DNA of 64,000 nucleotides from Planctomycetaceae bacterium (GTDB taxonomy: Bacteria; Planctomycetota; Phycisphaerae; UBA1845; UTPLA1): positions 5,264,249 through 5,328,248 of the forward strand of contig CP030884.1 of the NCBI GenBank assembly GCA_006969385.1, read 5' to 3'. The first letter of the stretch is position 1; each line of letters starts with the position of its first letter. Both the position numbers and the translations under genes were made by a program. Shown here piece by piece: positions 41,520 through 54,348 of this stretch. The notes under the pieces are model-generated. The model did no database searches. It was not told where the DNA came from and saw nothing but the letters and a program-made list of their open reading frames with translations.

Positions 41520-42844
41520 CCGACCGAACCCGAAAACGTGCCACCAATAAACTTGCTGCCGAGCGATATTCCGTAGGTGTAAGTCTTGGTCAAATGATCA
41601 GACTTGGGCGAATAAGCAGACTTGGGAAAATGAGCAGACTTGATCGAATAACCGCTCACGATTCCCAAAGTCCCCCTCCCTTGCAGGGAGGGGTTAGGGG
41701 AGGGTTGCAGTCCTCGAGTGAACCGAATCATTTTGAATCGAACGCCATCTCCCCAAAAGCACCACGAGCCGCACTAAAGATCCGCACGATTTACTCAATC
41801 GTGTCGCTTCTCTTGTTAGCGACAATTCCGTCCGCCTGCCAACAACCCCAACGCGTACCCCAATTCCCGGCACGCGGCTTCACCCGCGTTTGGCCCCCCG
41901 CGCCCGACACGCCGCGCATTCGCTTCGTCGGCGAAATCGTCGGTGAAGCCAGCTTCGGTCGCGCCGGTAGGATCAAATCCCTCGGCGAAATCTTCACCGG
42001 CCCCGCGCCCGCGCTGCGTTTCACTACCCCCATGGCCGTCGCCGTCAACGGTGAGCGCGCCATCGTCGCAGACGCCCAAGCCGGAGCCGTCTTTATCTGC
42101 GACCTACTACGCCGCGCGGTCACAGCAGTACGCGAGGCCGCCGGTGAACCCTTCGCCTGGCCTATCGATGTCGTCGCGCTCGATAGCGGTTTCGCCGTGT
42201 GCGACAGCCGCCGCGCCGCCGTATTTATGTTCGATGCCAACGGCACTTTTCAGCGCGCTTTTGGAAAAGGCAACCTGCAACGCCCCTGCGCGCTTACGTG
42301 GAACGCTGCCGCCAACGAACTATGGGTGCTGGACGCCGGCGCGCATGCCTGCGTCGTGTTTGACGCCAACGGTCGGCAGTTACGCAAAGTCGGCGGGCGC
42401 GGTGTGGATCCCGGTAAGTTTAACTTCCCCGCCGGCATCGGCTGGCGGCGCGGCACCGGCATCGCCGTGGCCGATTCGATGAACTTTCGCGTGCAACTGA
42501 TCGATAACAGCGGCAGCGCCGACACGGTCTTCGGCAAGAAAGGCGACGCCGCCGGCGATTTCGCCATGCCGCGCGATGTGGCCGTCGATTCGGATGGCAA
42601 TATCTACGTGCTCGACAATCAATTCGAAAACGTGCAAATCTTCAATCGCGCCGGTCAATTACTGATGGCATTCGGCGGCGAGGGACAACGACCCGGCGAG
42701 TTCTATCTGCCCGCCGGCATTACCATCGACGAGCGCGATCGCATCTGGATAGCCGACGCATACAATCGCCGCGTGCAGGTGTTTCAATACCTCTCCCAAC
42801 GCGACGTCACGAAGGTCAATAATGAAACCAACGCCGCAGAATAA
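41516..42844 (+). CDS. NHL-repeat lipoprotein
   Basis: A 442-residue product. The ATG at 41516 overlaps the barrel gene's TGA (ATGA). The first 85 residues are unusual: a threefold six-residue repeat (MIRLGR-ISRLGK-MSRLDR) and SPPPLQGGVRGG, the translation of a family C palindrome. Only then comes the secretion signal (TIYSIVSLLLLATIPSAC), so a shorter protein from an internal start is possible. The mature part is a six-bladed NHL propeller (GMAV-like ATP to FNFPAGIGWRRGTGIAVADSMNFRVQLID, DVAVDSDGNIYVLDNQFENVQIF, GITIDERDRIWIADAYNRRVQVFQ). Similar lipoproteins accompany porin-cytochrome clusters, where they are thought to assist assembly. Confidence 0.85.
   Translation: MTDRTRKRATNKLAAERYSVGVSLGQMIRLGRISRLGKMSRLDRITAHDSQSPPPLQGGVRGGLQSSSEPNHFESNAISPKAPRAALKIRTIYSIVSLLLLATIPSACQQPQRVPQFPARGFTRVWPPAPDTPRIRFVGEIVGEASFGRAGRIKSLGEIFTGPAPALRFTTPMAVAVNGERAIVADAQAGAVFICDLLRRAVTAVREAAGEPFAWPIDVVALDSGFAVCDSRRAAVFMFDANGTFQRAFGKGNLQRPCALTWNAAANELWVLDAGAHACVVFDANGRQLRKVGGRGVDPGKFNFPAGIGWRRGTGIAVADSMNFRVQLIDNSGSADTVFGKKGDAAGDFAMPRDVAVDSDGNIYVLDNQFENVQIFNRAGQLLMAFGGEGQRPGEFYLPAGITIDERDRIWIADAYNRRVQVFQYLSQRDVTKVNNETNAAE
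41594..41647 (+). repeat. Three tandem 18-base repeats inside the NHL lipoprotein gene
   Basis: Units at 41594, 41612 and 41630 share AGACTTG and differ at few positions, encoding MIRLGR, ISRLGK and MSRLDR. They keep the frame and lie before the secretion signal. Confidence 0.8.
41672..41709 (+). repeat. Family C palindrome within coding sequence
   Basis: CCCCCTCCC-TTGCA-GGGAGGGG followed by TTAGGGGAGGGTTG. It is read in frame as SPPPLQGGVRGG. The same unit occurs outside genes at 63057 and, diverged, at 55469. Confidence 0.85.
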
Positions 42845-44594
42845 TCCGACCGCTCACAATACAAACGTCGATCACACGGAATGGGCGCGCGCCGTATGGT
42901 GCAGCGCCATCGCATTGGCGGGTTGCATCATCACACTTACCGTCGCTTGGGCGGATGAGTCGGTCGTGATCTCGACGCACAACCTTTCCGCCAGCGGCCC
43001 CGGCACGATTCGCGCGCTCAACGAAAATCGCGTCTGCATCTTTTGCCACACGCCGCACAACGCCAGCCCGCAGGCGCCGCTCTGGAATCGTCATAACCCC
43101 ACGACGTACTATCGCATCTACAACAGCAGCACCACCGACGCCCGCATCGACCAACCCGGCGGCGATAGCAAGATGTGTCTCAGTTGTCACGACGGTAGCG
43201 TGGCGATGGGCCTCGTTCTCAATCGCGACGAACCCATACCGCTCAATCATCCGTTCATGCCATCGGGCCGTAGCAATCTCACCAACGATTTGTCCGACGA
43301 TCACCCCATCGGCTTTCGCTTCGATCGCCAACTCACCAATCGCGATCGCCAATTGCGCTTGCCCGATCTCGTTAGCCGCGAAATCAAACTCGGCGATCGC
43401 GGCGAGATGGAATGCACCGCCTGCCACGATGCGCATAACAACGAGCTCGGTAACTTTCTACGCATCACCGAACGCCAAGGCGCGTTGTGCAACACCTGTC
43501 ACAGTCTCGATGGTTGGTCGTCGAGCAGCCATGCGCGCAGTTCCAAAACCGTGCCCGCGACCCTATTCAACGGTGAAGTGCCGCAATGGCAGACCATGTC
43601 CGACGTCGCCTGCGGTGCCTGTCACGTCTCGCACAACGCACTACAACCCGAACGATTACTGCGCGCGCGCTCGTTCGATTTGTGCATTCGCTGTCACGAC
43701 GGCATCTCGGGGCGCGATATTCAAAGCGTGCTCAATCAACGTAGCGGCCACCGGGCGCGACGCTTTATCGATGTCCACGATCCGGCGGAAAACCCACTGA
43801 CGATGCGACCGCACGTTGAATGTGTCGATTGCCACAACCCCCATGCGGTGCGCGACAATCCGGCGGCGCTGGTTTCGCCACTCGCCGATGGTTCGCCGCG
43901 CGTGCCGCCCGCGATGGAATTTATACAAGGCGTCACGTTGGGCGGCACCGTCACCGACCGGGCGAACTTCTATTATGAAGTGTGCCTGCGCTGCCACGCG
44001 GATAACCCCGCGCCGGTGCGCAATCGCATTATTCGCCAGCGTGATAATGCCGGCAACATTCGGCGCGACATTCTGCCGACCACGGCCTCCGCCCATCCGA
44101 TCGCCATCGCCCCGCGCAATCTGAACGAAACGCCCAGCTTGCTACCCGAGTTTCGCAACCTCACGACCATTTCCTGTCAGGAATGCCACAACAATCCCGA
44201 CGCCCGCCAGCTCGGCGGTGCCGGGCCCAACGGTCCCCACGGATCGCGCTTCGATTTTCTATTGTCGGAGAATTATGAAACGCAGGACTTCACGATGGAA
44301 TCACCGCAGTCGTATGCGTTGTGCTATCGCTGCCACGATCGCGCGTCGATTCTTAGCGACGAAAGCTTCGAGTTCCATCGCCTGCACATCGTGAATGGTC
44401 GATCACCGTGCAGTTCCTGCCACGATCCGCACGGCGTAAGCGGCAGCCGCTCGCAACACAGCAACCTGATCAACTTCGATATCTCGATTGTCAGCGGCGC
44501 GCGCTTGTTTAACGACACGGGCACCCAAAGCGGCAGTTGTACACTAACCTGCCATGGCGTCGCGCACGTGAACTTCACGTATGGCACGCCCTGA
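42822..44594 (+). CDS. Dodecahaem c-type cytochrome (doubled CXXCH), exported
   Basis: A 590-residue protein from ATG 42822, overlapping the previous gene by 23 bases. Signal segment VWCSAIALAGCIITLTVAWA (about 26-45). Eleven CXXCH sites are visible (CIFCH, CLSCH, CTACH, CNTCH, CGACH, CIRCH, CVDCH, CLRCH, CQECH, CYRCH, CSSCH) plus a terminal CTLTCH, a CX3CH motif that can also bind haem. Several are doubled-CXXCH modules with HNPH- or DPH-type distal residues. It is the largest cytochrome of the cluster and the best candidate to reside in or outside the barrel as the surface electron outlet. The electron acceptor is unknown. Confidence 0.9.
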   Translation: MKPTPQNNPTAHNTNVDHTEWARAVWCSAIALAGCIITLTVAWADESVVISTHNLSASGPGTIRALNENRVCIFCHTPHNASPQAPLWNRHNPTTYYRIYNSSTTDARIDQPGGDSKMCLSCHDGSVAMGLVLNRDEPIPLNHPFMPSGRSNLTNDLSDDHPIGFRFDRQLTNRDRQLRLPDLVSREIKLGDRGEMECTACHDAHNNELGNFLRITERQGALCNTCHSLDGWSSSSHARSSKTVPATLFNGEVPQWQTMSDVACGACHVSHNALQPERLLRARSFDLCIRCHDGISGRDIQSVLNQRSGHRARRFIDVHDPAENPLTMRPHVECVDCHNPHAVRDNPAALVSPLADGSPRVPPAMEFIQGVTLGGTVTDRANFYYEVCLRCHADNPAPVRNRIIRQRDNAGNIRRDILPTTASAHPIAIAPRNLNETPSLLPEFRNLTTISCQECHNNPDARQLGGAGPNGPHGSRFDFLLSENYETQDFTMESPQSYALCYRCHDRASILSDESFEFHRLHIVNGRSPCSSCHDPHGVSGSRSQHSNLINFDISIVSGARLFNDTGTQSGSCTLTCHGVAHVNFTYGTP

Positions 44595-44599
44595 TTGCC

Positions 44600-46714
44600 T
44601 TATGCGTAACTGTGCAAACCCACGATATAGAAGTTCACAAACGCCCAGTTAAACGCCATCATCAAACAGCCCAGCACCGAGAGCCACGCCGTCCAGAGGC
44701 CGCGCTGCTTCGTCACAAAGCGCGCGTGAATCAGAATGGCATATATGATCCACGTGTTGAGCGCGAAGACTTCTTTCGGGTCCCATCCCCAAGGGCGGCC
44801 CCAGGAATAGTCGGCCCAGACGGCCCCCAAGATCACGCCGACGAACAAAATCACGAACACAATGTTGAGAATGATCAGATGGCTCCAGTCGATCTGATGC
44901 AACCACGCGGGCAATTTCTTCGACGACGATTCATCACCCGGCATGCCGCCTGCCAGGATCGGACGATGCGACCGTAACGATGGCCCCGTGAGCGCCGCCG
45001 CCCCACCGCCGGCCAGCGCCAACGCCGGCGTGGCCGCGAATAAACCGCGCCGCTGAATTACCAAACCGATGCCGGTTGCCATGACCCAAGCCGCGCCTCC
45101 GAAGGTAAACGCCAAACTCATGCCGCGCACGAATCCCAAATTGCCGATCGCAACCGTCGCAAAAACCAAAGTTGCCACCGAGACGGCCGTCAGCGCGATT
45201 CCGCCCGCGCTGCGGCGCATCAAGAACAACAACAGCAGCACTGCCGCCCCCGCCGCGTATGCAAACGACGGCGCGATGAACGCGCGCTTGGTGATCTCTG
45301 CCGCTGCATTGGTTTCAAACGCAAAACTCGCCAGCAACCATAAGACGACGCCACCTGTTGTCACGATCAAACCGGCTTCGGCCGAGCGGGCCGGCGCTTG
45401 CGTGAAGTAGTAGCCAAATAGGTAGATCACGGCAATGACGGACGCCAGGAAGATCAGCGCGTAACTTGCAATGATCAGTACCGTATGAATGCGCAGCATC
45501 ACATCGTCGAGAATGCCCATGATGCTGGTCAGTGTACCGCCGCCGGGAATGACGTAGCCGCCGAGAATCAGCGCCAGAAAGCCCGTGACGTGCGAACCGA
45601 TGACAAAGACGCGTGTCTTAAAGCGCCACTCGGCCAGCAGCCCGCAGGCAATGCCGATCCATGCCGACCCGACCACCGCTTCGAACATATTGGCCACTGG
45701 GATGCGCCCGAGGATTTGCCAGCGCAAGCCGATGCCATAACCGTGCACGCTCATCGCTACGATCAGCAAGATCATCGACGCCACCCACGGCCAGTGCCAC
45801 TTGGTCACGAACGCCATCACACCGATCAGCGCGCCCAGCAGGTAAAACCAATAGCCCCACGTGAACTTGCCCCACGCATAGTATTGTGCTTCGGCAGCGC
45901 GCTGGGCCGCGCTCGGATACACGCCCGCATCCGCCAGCGTCGGCAGCGCCGCCGCCAAGTCGTTGATCCCGGCCTGTACCTGCGCCGCATCACCATTTTG
46001 CCAACCCAAGCCCAACCGCGCCCACGGCTTCATCACGGCCAGCGCCTGCTCCGTTGAAATACCTTTAATCGGGCGCGCTTGGCGCTGCAGCGTGGCGGCA
46101 TCGACATACTCGGGCGGCAAGTTGGCCTTCAACTCGTCGGTGGTAAACCACGGTGCCGACGCATCGCCGCCCGGCTGCGGCACGATGCGCATGATGCGAT
46201 CCAGAAACTTCGCCACTGCTTCGGCATTGCGCACGCGGCGCATCGCCGTCACCATCACGGCGCGCGGCTCAAGTTCGGCGATGCGATCTTCGACCGTCGG
46301 GTCACTCAGTTCGCGCGGCGTCATGTAGCCCGTCTTCTGAATGCGCTGTCGGCGCACCTCTGTCATATGGGCCGACAGGTGAATGCGCGCGCCCTTGTCT
46401 TTCAGACGGATCACCGGCGTATCGGCGTAGGCCGCGCGATTGAAAAGCCACTCCATCAACGACGCCATCGGCGAAAGGCCGGGCAGATGCTCTTTGCCGT
46501 ACATCGCCGTCATCGATTCGCGCGCGAACGAATCCAGCGTTTTGTAGCGACCGCCATCCTGTACGGCGATCAATCGGGCTTGCTGCCAATCGATCTGGCC
46601 GTCCAGCTCAACCGCCTGTTGCGATGCGGCAAAGGGCTGATCTTCTGCGGCGATCAACAGACCGGGCGCAGCCAGCGTGAATAGAAATGCGACGAGAAAG
46701 TGTGATCGGATCAT
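44600..46714 (-). CDS. ccsA: System II cytochrome c maturation protein CcsA (ResC), extended
   Basis: Carries haem across the membrane for attachment to apocytochromes. The ATG at 46714 gives a 704-residue product starting with a signal (FLVAFLFTLAAPGLLIA). About 250 periplasmic residues follow, and then a polytopic domain of about ten helices. The tryptophan-rich haem-binding WWD signature is present as WADYSWGRPWGWDPKEV. Conserved histidines sit in HTVLIIASYALIFL and HARFVTKQRG. The N-terminal extension is larger than in a minimal CcsA (about 320). It lies 65 bases downstream of resB in the same direction and converges on the dodecahaem gene. Confidence 0.9.
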   Translation of the reverse strand: MIRSHFLVAFLFTLAAPGLLIAAEDQPFAASQQAVELDGQIDWQQARLIAVQDGGRYKTLDSFARESMTAMYGKEHLPGLSPMASLMEWLFNRAAYADTPVIRLKDKGARIHLSAHMTEVRRQRIQKTGYMTPRELSDPTVEDRIAELEPRAVMVTAMRRVRNAEAVAKFLDRIMRIVPQPGGDASAPWFTTDELKANLPPEYVDAATLQRQARPIKGISTEQALAVMKPWARLGLGWQNGDAAQVQAGINDLAAALPTLADAGVYPSAAQRAAEAQYYAWGKFTWGYWFYLLGALIGVMAFVTKWHWPWVASMILLIVAMSVHGYGIGLRWQILGRIPVANMFEAVVGSAWIGIACGLLAEWRFKTRVFVIGSHVTGFLALILGGYVIPGGGTLTSIMGILDDVMLRIHTVLIIASYALIFLASVIAVIYLFGYYFTQAPARSAEAGLIVTTGGVVLWLLASFAFETNAAAEITKRAFIAPSFAYAAGAAVLLLLFLMRRSAGGIALTAVSVATLVFATVAIGNLGFVRGMSLAFTFGGAAWVMATGIGLVIQRRGLFAATPALALAGGGAAALTGPSLRSHRPILAGGMPGDESSSKKLPAWLHQIDWSHLIILNIVFVILFVGVILGAVWADYSWGRPWGWDPKEVFALNTWIIYAILIHARFVTKQRGLWTAWLSVLGCLMMAFNWAFVNFYIVGLHSYA

Positions 46715-46779
46715 CGGAATTCTTCTCTTAGGATCGTGAAACTGTCGAACTTCCAAACTTCAATACACCAAGATGCAAA

Positions 46780-49098
46780 TCAGGCGGTGGCTTTCCGACG
46801 CTTCTTCAGAATCGGCTTGACGTAGAACGCATACCAACAGCCGATCGTGATCAGCACGCACCCCAAGACCATCGGAATGATGCCGTTGCGGTTGCCGACC
46901 CCCAAAATGGTGTAACTCCAGTTATCTTTCGCGGCCCCGCTCTGAAATAGCGTCCACGCACCCGCCTTGCAGGTCTCGTTGGTGTACACCATACCCGGTT
47001 TGGGCTTGGCACTTGGGCCGTCGACCACGACAAAATCGCTACGCCAACTTTCGACGTTCTGCCGACCGGGGAAGTACGTCACACTCAACTTACGCGCCGC
47101 GATATCCACACCCAACTCATGTGCCAATCGTGAATAGATCAATTCCCAGTTGCGTCCGTCGGGCGTCTCAAAACTCAACGGTCGCGCATCCACATGCGGA
47201 TACTGGCTGAACAAACACCAACGCGTGTCTTGCCAACCATCGAGTTCGCCCTTACCGGCAAACTCAACGCGAATCGAAGACATCGACCGCGCTGCGATGT
47301 TCGGTCGCCGCCGATCCAATGGTTCGATCACCGGCGTGTGCAGATAACGACCGCGCGGGAAATAGTCGGCCAACGTTAAGTCCAGGTGCGTACGCCCCAC
47401 CGTGATCGTTTGCGTTTGCCCCACCGGCAACTCGAAGCGATGCACGCGACCGGTGGCATCGAACACACCCAGCAGCATCGGCTCATTGGGCACCGCCACC
47501 AGCATCATCCAACCGTTGGCCGACGAGCGATAGTTCAAGACCAAATTGGGATCGTACGGCCCTTCGCGATGGCGCACGCCTTTTTCGTCAATATCCTGCG
47601 ACAAATGCGGGAAGCGTTGAATCACCGTGCGGTTGTAACTCAGCTCCCCGTTGGTCACATCGACCGACGCCATCGGGGACACCGCGTTTTCAAAGCCCGG
47701 CGTCATCAGCGGCCAACTGGGCATCACATTTTTGATCGTGAGTTGATACGGCGTACCCTCTATCGGAATCACATCGCCCGCGCGAATAGCGAATGTTGCC
47801 TTTGCGGGTGGGTCCTTCACTTCGACCGTCAGTTCGTGTGCCCCGACCAGCTTAGATAAGAGCGCCTCGCGCTCGGCCACGCTGTCGACCACACGAAACT
47901 CGATCGGAATCGACGCCGGTATCAGCGAGTCCTTCGGGCTGTTGGCAAACAACGAAAACGTGCGGCTCATGTTGCCGGCGGAAAGTTCCAGATTGATTGC
48001 GGGGTTGTTTTCACTACCACCGCCGACAGCAACCTTCTTCAAATCGGCGATGTACGGCACAAAGCCGGTGATCGTCATATCGAATGGCAATCGCTCATCG
48101 CTCAGCTTGATCGGCAAACGCCAATGCTCGAGCCCCTTCGTCGGAATATTGATGCCGGCCAACTCAACGTGCGGGCTGCTTCGCTTCGACGGCATCGCAT
48201 TCCCATCGCGATCCTGCAATACGTAACCCTTATCCAAATATCGTTCGCGGTAAATCGGCAACCCTTCCACCGGCAAATCAACCGACTCGGCCGCACCGGC
48301 TTCACGCACATACAGCGTCGGCGTTTCGTTATCGTAGAACTCCGTCACCGCCGGGTACGAAATCAACCGTGCCTGCAAGCGCTCATCGCCAAAGGATGCT
48401 GCAGCGCCATTCGCCGTCAATTCGATCGGCTCGACAGTGCCATTTCCCATGCGCGCTTCGACTGCACAACGCTGCAAGGCACCGGTGTCGTCGTGCTCGG
48501 CACCAGTGACCGTCAGCGATACATCGCCACCGAAGGCCGGCATAAACGTCTCCCAGCTAGACGCTTCATCCGCCAGTATCGTGGCAATCACACGCTCCTC
48601 GCCCGCGACGTTGGCGATTAATTCGATGCGCGGCGACCGCAGCACCACATCGCCTTCGATCTTGGTACCAAAGTAGTAAATCGAACCGCCGATCAGCAGC
48701 AGCAAGCCCGTGTGCACCGTCAACACACCCGCGTTGATCATGTTGAACTTGATGCGCGTGATCGTGGCGACCGTCAGAGATATCGCTAACAGCACACACA
48801 GCGCCACGAATATCCAGTGGCGAAATATCTGCATCTCGGTCATCTCGAGCGCGCCGCGCACCTGCGGCAGGGCCGAAGCCAACGACGCATACACGAGAAT
48901 GAGCGACATTAACGTGATGCCAAACCGAACGCTGCCAAACAGGCGAATGAGCGGGTGTCGCCGTCGCTGCAGTTGGCGCTTGGCTTCGTCCGCGGCGGCG
49001 GGTTCCGTTTGAGGGGCCATGCGCGCGGGCGGACGGTCGCGTCGAACTGTGTCCACTTCGGCTTTATACACCGGCGAGCTGGTATGTTGCTGAATCAT
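46780..49098 (-). CDS. resB: System II cytochrome c maturation protein ResB (Ccs1), large form
   Basis: Partner of CcsA that receives apocytochrome and chaperones haem ligation. ATG 49098, with AAGGGA just upstream, gives 772 residues. The pattern is that of ResB: about 50 cytoplasmic residues, the helix pair around FGSVRFGITLMSLILVYASLAS and WIFVALCVLLAISLTVATI, a third helix (VLTVHTGLLLLIGGSIYYF), a very long periplasmic region of about 580 residues and a final helix (GIIPMVLGCVLITIGCWYAFYV). The periplasmic part is larger than in Bacillus ResB. It is placed upstream of ccsA and beside the cytochrome genes it would serve. Confidence 0.85.
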   Translation of the reverse strand: MIQQHTSSPVYKAEVDTVRRDRPPARMAPQTEPAAADEAKRQLQRRRHPLIRLFGSVRFGITLMSLILVYASLASALPQVRGALEMTEMQIFRHWIFVALCVLLAISLTVATITRIKFNMINAGVLTVHTGLLLLIGGSIYYFGTKIEGDVVLRSPRIELIANVAGEERVIATILADEASSWETFMPAFGGDVSLTVTGAEHDDTGALQRCAVEARMGNGTVEPIELTANGAAASFGDERLQARLISYPAVTEFYDNETPTLYVREAGAAESVDLPVEGLPIYRERYLDKGYVLQDRDGNAMPSKRSSPHVELAGINIPTKGLEHWRLPIKLSDERLPFDMTITGFVPYIADLKKVAVGGGSENNPAINLELSAGNMSRTFSLFANSPKDSLIPASIPIEFRVVDSVAEREALLSKLVGAHELTVEVKDPPAKATFAIRAGDVIPIEGTPYQLTIKNVMPSWPLMTPGFENAVSPMASVDVTNGELSYNRTVIQRFPHLSQDIDEKGVRHREGPYDPNLVLNYRSSANGWMMLVAVPNEPMLLGVFDATGRVHRFELPVGQTQTITVGRTHLDLTLADYFPRGRYLHTPVIEPLDRRRPNIAARSMSSIRVEFAGKGELDGWQDTRWCLFSQYPHVDARPLSFETPDGRNWELIYSRLAHELGVDIAARKLSVTYFPGRQNVESWRSDFVVVDGPSAKPKPGMVYTNETCKAGAWTLFQSGAAKDNWSYTILGVGNRNGIIPMVLGCVLITIGCWYAFYVKPILKKRRKATA

Positions 49099-49568
49099 CA
49101 ATTCCCTTTGCTACCCAACTGTGGCAGTCTGTCGACCGCGATGACTTCGGAATCGATTGCTAATTTTAAGGCGAAATCGCGTCGAACAAAATGCGCATCG
49201 GGCGAGCAATCGAGGATACGCGAGGTCTTGTTACCACCCGTCGATCCGACACGCATGGCCAAAATACTGTTCAACCCTTCATTGCGATCACCGAATGACG
49301 AACGGTGCAAGAATCGTGCCGAACGGTGATGCACGCTTGCCTCTTGGAATCGAATCGCAATGACGTCCGGCTAATCGACATCGCCACGAAATCGCGCACC
49401 GTGCGAAGAAATCCGCAATCATGCTGCAGGCCAAAATCGGGAAGAGGTAAACACGAATCGACAGCAAGCTGGATCCAAAAACACCATGTTTCCAATTGAA
49501 AAGAGACACGATCGCCGCGCCATCCCGTGCCGTCGGTCGTGTCTCGAAAGGCAGCTAGCTGAAGTAAC
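49099..49568. other. Intergenic region, 470 bases
   Basis: Upstream of resB and downstream of the CBS gene. Short open frames (for example on the minus strand 49271-49603) show no ribosome site and overlap the CBS gene's end. No repeat or hairpin of note; the resB promoter should lie here. Confidence 0.4.
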
Positions 49569-50414
49569 TCAAATATTCGTCGACCGTTCGATATCAGTTG
49601 CAAGGCGCAGACAATCTGTGTCCGTCACGATGCCAACGAGAGCGTCATGGTCGACGATCGGCACGCAGCCGATGTGATGCGTGGACATCAGCCGACAGGC
49701 GTCGCGCATGGATGCGTTTTTCTTCAGCGTTCTTACAGAATGGGACATCACTTCCAACACCTTCGTGGTGCCGAAGAAAACATGCCCATCGTGTTCAGCC
49801 AACTCGTCGCTGACCGAATCTTCGCCGCACGCGCGCCGCAAATCCCGGTCGGTCAAAATGCCGAGCAGTTGTTCGCCGACCACCACCGGCAGATGGTGAA
49901 TCGCCGAGTCTTTGAAGAGCCGCGACGCTTCAAACAGCGCATCCCCCGGGGCGATCGTCTTCACATTGGCCCGCATGCGCTCCTCGATCGGGCTGTCCAG
50001 CAACTCATGATCGTAAGTCGAGAACAGCCGCAACAGGTCGGTGCTCGTCACCACGCCGAGAACCGTCGCGTCGCGAATCACAAGCAGCGCGTGGAATCGT
50101 CCTTCGACCATCATGCGGGCGGCGTCGGCGGGCGATGCCTTCGGGTCGAGATACAACGCCGGGCTCGACATGATCTCGCGCACCGTGCGCGGACCGACAA
50201 CTTCCCGGTCGGTCGCGGCTTCGCGCTCGACCTCCAACTTCCAACCGACGGCCAACAACACGTCGCGATCGGAGACCATGCCCACCGCCCGTCCCGCCTC
50301 GATGACCGGCAGGTGGCGAATCTCGTGTTCTTCCATGAGCGAAATTGCCTTGTCGAGCGAATCATCCGGGCCAATCGAAATCACATACGGTTGTGCAAGG
50401 TTGCCGAGCATCAT
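49569..50414 (-). CDS. Four-CBS-domain protein
   Basis: A 281-residue protein with nothing but CBS domains, arranged as two Bateman modules. The ATG at 50414 has ACGGAGG about nine bases upstream. The repeated signature is visible in SLMEEHEIRHLPVIEAGRAVGMVSDRDVL, MMVEGRFHALLVIRDATVLGVVTSTDLL, LFKDSAIHHLPVVVGEQLLGILTDRDL and LMSTHHIGCVPIVDHDALVGIVTDTDCL. CBS pairs bind adenine nucleotides such as AMP, ATP, NADH or SAM and act as energy sensors. No effector domain is attached, so it probably acts on a partner. It diverges from the pyruvate:ferredoxin oxidoreductase gene, which may be the link. Confidence 0.88.
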   Translation of the reverse strand: MMLGNLAQPYVISIGPDDSLDKAISLMEEHEIRHLPVIEAGRAVGMVSDRDVLLAVGWKLEVEREAATDREVVGPRTVREIMSSPALYLDPKASPADAARMMVEGRFHALLVIRDATVLGVVTSTDLLRLFSTYDHELLDSPIEERMRANVKTIAPGDALFEASRLFKDSAIHHLPVVVGEQLLGILTDRDLRRACGEDSVSDELAEHDGHVFFGTTKVLEVMSHSVRTLKKNASMRDACRLMSTHHIGCVPIVDHDALVGIVTDTDCLRLATDIERSTNI

Positions 50415-50745
50415 GGTTAATTCCTCCGTGCGGAACGGCTGATCCACCGCCTCCCGTGAAGGCTTAATGCACGTGTCATGCCACGGTTGCTAGCTAGGCG
50501 AATGTGGCTAATTGCGGTCGTAGCCTCATTACTATCGTCACCGCGCTCGACACCCGCTGTTGCTGCGGGGATTTCCGCGACCGCTTGCAAACAAATCCGC
50601 AGCCCACACCCCCGTTTACCCGCAGTCCGTCTCATACGCCCGATTATCCACTGGTCCGCCGATTGCAATGTTCCTTGGCGGACAACGATCCAGACCAACG
50701 CATCCTTTCAATGGAGTCGGCAGCCCCGCCCAGGAGAGCAAGCAC
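50415..50745. other. Divergent intergenic region before the PFOR gene
   Basis: 331 bases between the divergent CBS and PFOR genes. Promoters for both are expected, but I cannot define them. Frames running through it are extensions of the two genes or short. Confidence 0.4.
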
Positions 50746-54327
<3,582 letters not shown>

Positions 54328-54348
54328 CGCCATGTAAAGGAACTCGTG

